The position numbers and the translations under genes were made by a program. Of a stretch of DNA of 55,660 nucleotides, positions 52,474-55,660 are shown in pieces; within the stretch, counting starts at the first letter, position 1; every line of letters begins with the position of its first letter. The stretch is from Acanthaster planci (taxonomy: Eukaryota > Echinodermata > Asteroidea > Valvatida > Acanthasteridae). The notes beneath the pieces were generated by a model. The model was given only the letters and a program-made list of their open reading frames with translations, made no database searches and was not told where the DNA came from. Location of the stretch: positions 632,329 through 687,988 of the forward strand of contig NW_019091370.1 of assembly GCF_001949145.1 (NCBI RefSeq). The letters run 5' to 3'.

Positions 52474-52562
52474 TTGTCAGGCCCAGGTCCCTTACTTGGC
52501 GACTTACTGTGAAAACCAATCAGACTTGACAATAGGTGGCAAAAGTATGGACCTGGCAACTA
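52474..52562. mobile_element. Foldback element, family B, copy 2
   Basis: Reverse orientation to copy 1. The arms are CCAGGTCCCTTACTTGGCGAC and GGTGGCAAAAGTATGGACCT with GGCAAC. The loop GAAAACCAATCAGACTTGAC is the exact complement of the copy-1 loop. It lies between the PM20D2-like and CYLD-like coding exons. Confidence 0.7.
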
Positions 52563-52852
52563 CATGTATGCGGTCACAGATGTTACACGATGGATATGTA
52601 GCCTGCCTAGGCTGCATACATGTACATGTACATACATGTCCATATGTTACTGGTCATGCTATTTAGCGTCAGTAAACGTCAACAAGCACAAGTAGCATTA
52701 ACAAAGCGTCAACAGCCTGAAAATACCCTCTACAGATTTAAAAGTGGTTTTATCATATTTTAGAGACTCTAACACTTGCCATTGTGTAAAAGCAACACTG
52801 AATTTGCTTCCAGATTCTTGCAGAAAAATGAAATTTTTTACGATGTATGGGA

Positions 52853-52901
52853 GCTGCCATCTTCCTTTCCTCTGCCATCCATGCGAAAAAAAGATGGCGG
52901 C
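52853..52901. promoter_or_regulatory. Pair of opposed YY1-like sites
   Basis: CTGCCATCTTCC at about 52854 and AAGATGGCGGC at 52891-52901 face each other 30-40 bases apart in a non-coding stretch. This is the layout seen in TATA-less promoters and is similar to the one at the PIGT start. It could be an alternative start for the CYLD-like gene or an unmarked transcript. Confidence 0.3.
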
Positions 52902-54047
52902 TGGTTGGACTGCACAAACAGGCACGATTTTGTCACTCAAATTTCAACACTCTAATATCATTTCAGATAGATATGATACACTTAGTTTGATATGTAGGAG
53001 CCTAATTAACATTGCAGATAAAAAGTATTTCCTTAAATATGCTGGAATAACTTGTTGACACTTTGTTGATGCTTGTTGACACTAAATATCATGACCCTGT
53101 GTTACAAATGTACTTTTTATTTGAGCAAGGCATCTGGTCGCAGTTTCTGGTACCAGTAATGGGCTGTACAAAATTAGGCTTTGTTTCTTCTGCCAAAAAG
53201 TACCTGGTTGAAGATGGAATCTTTTGATATGCTGTTGGATGTGCACCGAGTGTGGATATTAGGTTCGATCAGCTGATCAGCATGATTGTTACCACATTCT
53301 GTTCTCTGTATGAAATCTCTGACGTAACTTCCCTTTTTGAAGCAATCTTCTGAAACTGCACATTCATGACATTGGAAAGAACATGCAATGTGATGCATAG
53401 TGTGCAATTGTTGCATTCCAACTTTTTCCATGATTTACTTCGGGCTTGCCCAATGTCTCTGACACAGGTGGGCATGCCCCAATATGTCACCAGTCTTTAT
53501 AAAGAAAGGAATTATTTTGGACCTTGTGAAGTACATTTTTGTTACAGACTCATGGAGAAATTGACCTAGCGTGCGAGGTAGTTGAAGGTTTTGGGAAGAG
53601 TTATTCCCTACAGTGACCTGTTAGCCATCAGAAAGCAAAAACATGTTCAGAAAAGTTCAATTTAGGAAGGAAAAAACCAAGTTATTTACTCAGAAAACGC
53701 TTAGAATTTTTCCAACCAGTCTCACAGGGTTTGTGCATGGGGTGCCAAGTGGTGTCCATATTTGGACCTCTTTCCAAGGTTTTCTTTAGAAGTGGCACAT
53801 TTGAAGACCTCTACATGTAGTTGTTTGACGGGCTATCTGCTGGAACATGTACATGTATGCCCTGTGAAGAGTTGAAGACAGAGATGTTGATGTTTTGAGT
53901 CGGAGACATGTCTGTGCAAATGTCTTTTCCATAGACCAGAGCATCAGTAGCTATAATAGAGGACTTTTTAAAAAAATTGTTAAGCTTAATTACCCCATGT
54001 TCTAAATTGACATTAATATGAAATGATGCTTTATTTTCTTCAAGCAG

Positions 54048-54093
54048 ATGATAGAGGCAGACTTTATGTCAGTTAGTTACATGTACGTAAGGC
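54048..54093 (+). other. 5' untranslated part of the CYLD-like exon
   Basis: A good acceptor, TTTTCTTCAAGCAG|ATGA, lies 46 bases before the start codon, so the exon probably starts at 54048 and the gene has an upstream non-coding exon. An upstream ATG at 54048 opens a short out-of-frame frame that could lower translation. Confidence 0.5.
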
Positions 54094-54936
54094 ATGTATC
54101 CGGTGACCAATATGGCAGCACGCTCTGATCGTGGCAACACCGGCAGAAATGCTGCAAATCCTGGCCGGAATAATTCAATGACACCCAGAGATGCCCGGAC
54201 TCTACCAAGTACAGGTACCAGACCTGTTACCAAGAGCGCCACGTCCACTGGTGCCAGCAGACATCCGGCAAGCACTGACAAGAGAGCATCAGTTGCAGGT
54301 GCCGGAGGAATAGCAGGTTACAGAGATAGCAAAGTTGCTACCTCCCGTGAGAGATTGATTGGCAGTGGTTCTTCAACACGGGCCGCATCATATCAGGATG
54401 GGTATAGTACCTCTACCCACATCACTGACCATGCCACGCAGGCCCAAAAAATTTCTTTTATTCTCCTTGTGGACAAAGAGTTCAAAGTGAAGCCAAGTTC
54501 CTCGTTACTTAATCAGCGACACACGCCCTTAACCAAGAAAATACTCAAGGGCACACTGCTTGAAGGTTATGAAGTATCACCCGCTGGACAGAAATATGTG
54601 GATAAAGTCAAAGGTGTCAAACAGACAGAAACCAAACATTACATTGTCAAGCCACTCAGTGGTGACCTGGAGTTTGAATCTAACAGTTCAGAAGTCGCTC
54701 GAATCTCCACTCAAGAGAGAGATTTTTTGAGGGCACTTTTCACAGACTCACATCGGTTACAGATTTACTTGGATAAGGACCATATATCGTATGCACTCAG
54801 CTTGCGAGGAGGCTCACAAGTGAAAGTACTACACAGGCCCGACAGCACCGCTCCCTATGAAGAGGTCACTGCTATTGTTCGATATATTGGCCCTGTATCT
54901 TCACCTGAAATGGGAACCCTTTTTGGCTTGGAATTG
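54094..54936 (+). CDS. CYLD: CYLD-like deubiquitinase, N-terminal coding exon (partial)
   Basis: CYLD removes K63- and M1-linked ubiquitin chains and damps NF-kB signalling; its CAP-Gly domains bind microtubules and partners. This exon encodes 281 residues. Residues 1-110 are a low-complexity Ser/Thr/Arg/Gly-rich stretch. FILLVDKEFKVKPSSSLL (human AVLFVDEKDVVEINEKF) follows, and a CAP-Gly start, SQVKVLHRPDS then IVRYIGPVSSPEMGTLFGLE (human CPVKVQLRSGE, then VVRFRGPL and GIFFGVEL). Donor GAATTG|GTAAGT, phase 0; the frame beyond it is AT-rich intron. An in-frame TAA just before 54094 fixes the start at this ATG or the one at 54112. The USP domain is outside the window, so another CAP-Gly protein is possible. 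Confidence 0.6.
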
Positions 54937-55100
54937 GTAAGTCTGCACTCAACCTTGATACTTAATATACTTTTTGCACTGATCTTTGGTATAATATTTA
55001 ATTTGATGTATCGTTATTTTTATTGCTATTTACAATTTTTCTTTTTAATTTTTCTTCCGACCATTCAAAAGTTTTTTAGTTAAGTTTAGTAATAAGGCTG

Positions 55101-55200
55101 CATCCGAATCTCTTGTCTAGGGCTAGGTCTAGGTCTTCGTTTCATTGAAAATGTGTGGAGACGTGTAGACAATAGACCTAGCCGTAGCTCTGGAATCCTG
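55101..55200. repeat. Inverted repeat, family C
   Basis: CTAGGGCTAGGTCTA at 55117-55131 pairs with TAGACCTAGCCGTAG at 55173-55187 (one mismatch in 15), with extended weaker complementarity outward (ATCC...GGAATCC). A partial match, CTAGGGCTAGGTC, occurs at 49058-49070. It is probably another short foldback family. Confidence 0.45.
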
Positions 55201-55216
55201 TCTTGGACACAACCTA

Positions 55217-55567
55217 AGCCTTTTGCGAGTTAAATTTGAATAAAATTTGGTACACTGTGTTATCTGATTGCATAGAAACGTAATAATTTGAATTCCCCAG
55301 ACTAAAGACACTGTTGCTATACCTCGTGATTCGGGGCAAGCTTTTGTATAATGACCACCATCTCTGGAATGGACTGGTTCCTTTGTGCCCTTTTTATCCA
55401 TTGAAAACAGTGTATTGATGCAAGGCGTCTCTTATTTAGCTTGTCCCAAATCATCAGGTATATAGAATCAGTGTCTTTATAGTATGGAGAATTCAAATTG
55501 TTGGGTTCACATATGTTTAAAGAACTCAGTGTACCAGATATTATTCAAATTTAACTCACAAAAGGCT
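55217..55567. mobile_element. Foldback (MITE-like) element, family A, copy 2
   Basis: 351 bp, same orientation as copy 1 and roughly 80% identical by eye, flanked by TA (55215-55216 and 55568-55569). The terminal AGCCTTTTGCGAGTTAAATT is matched in inverse at the right end. It lies in the intron after the CYLD-like exon. Small indels in the right half separate it from copy 1. Confidence 0.85.
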
Positions 55568-55660
55568 TATTAGACCAGAGAAAATAAGGTGAATCAGATT
55601 GAGGGATGGACTACATGTAGTTGATACCTTTTAGCTGGAAGGGAAGTGTCACTATTCAAA

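Larger units (their letters stand above)
48924..54047. other. Region between the PM20D2-like and CYLD-like coding exons
   Basis: 3' untranslated sequence to about 50310, then AT-rich sequence without coding exons. It contains the family C-like motif at 49058, the GC-rich patch and donor at 51700-51877, foldback element B at 52474, a TACATGTA run at 52617-52640 and the YY1-like pair at 52853-52901. The open frames here are short and unrecognised. Confidence 0.6.
54937..55660 (+). other. First part of the intron after the CYLD-like exon
   Basis: Very T-rich sequence just after the donor, then inverted repeat family C (55101-55200) and foldback element A (55217-55567). The remaining CYLD exons are outside the window. 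Confidence 0.6.

Noticed and set aside
54937-55083. Extension of the CYLD-like frame to 55083
   Set aside because: The CAP-Gly match stops at a strong GTAAGT donor. What follows reads as hydrophobic residues from T-rich intron, not a real membrane segment.
1-55660. tRNA, rRNA, viral or toxin genes
   Set aside because: Scanning by eye found no cloverleaf with A and B boxes, no rRNA block and no polymerase, capsid or envelope-like frames. A tRNA or small RNA search by program would be needed to exclude short ones.

Overview
The window is a piece of an animal nuclear genome. It has intron-rich genes with canonical GT-AG junctions, long AT-rich introns, many simple repeats and small inverted-repeat transposons, and no operons or prokaryotic features. 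The gene set (JARID2, PIGT, PM20D2-like, CYLD-like) is bilaterian. Frequent TACATGTA and TAGGCCTA words and the divergence from the vertebrate proteins suggest a marine invertebrate, perhaps an echinoderm. That placement is inference, not proof.

Layout. Positions 142-36032 on the minus strand hold 18 coding exons of a JARID2 orthologue, the substrate-targeting cofactor of Polycomb repressive complex 2 (PRC2). The exons encode 1270 residues from the start codon to the first half of the C-terminal zinc finger. The last exon or exons lie beyond the left edge. Every reconstructed junction keeps reading phase. They include a 36-bp microexon (4286-4321) and a 16.6-kb first coding intron (19361-35984). 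A likely non-coding first exon lies at about 37674-37900. It sits head-to-head with PIGT (37918-44116, plus strand, ten exons, 610 aa, complete), a subunit of the GPI transamidase that attaches GPI anchors to proteins in the ER. The two genes seem to share a short GC-richer bidirectional promoter with YY1-like sites. Next on the plus strand is a three-exon PM20D2-like M20-family gene (45410-48923, 408 aa, complete). Most of its metal-binding residues are replaced, so it looks like a pseudoenzyme. The last gene starts at 54094 (plus). It is the 5' coding exon of a protein that best matches the N-terminus and first CAP-Gly domain of the deubiquitinase CYLD, and it continues past the right edge.

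The genes do not form one pathway: chromatin repression, GPI anchoring, a dipeptidase-like protein and ubiquitin signalling. The only likely functional coupling is the shared JARID2/PIGT promoter. Non-coding sequence carries at least three small foldback (MITE-like) families: a 351-356 bp element at 33844-34199 and 55217-55567, a roughly 90-120 bp element at 38470-38590 and 52474-52562, and a CTAGGGCTAGGTC-type element at 55101-55200. It also carries several minisatellites. I found no tRNA, rRNA, CRISPR or viral genes and no clearly new biological system. The most interesting items are the metal-ligand-depleted PM20D2-like protein, the strong conservation of the PRC2-binding motifs in JARID2 beside a dead JmjC site, and the inverted-repeat element families.
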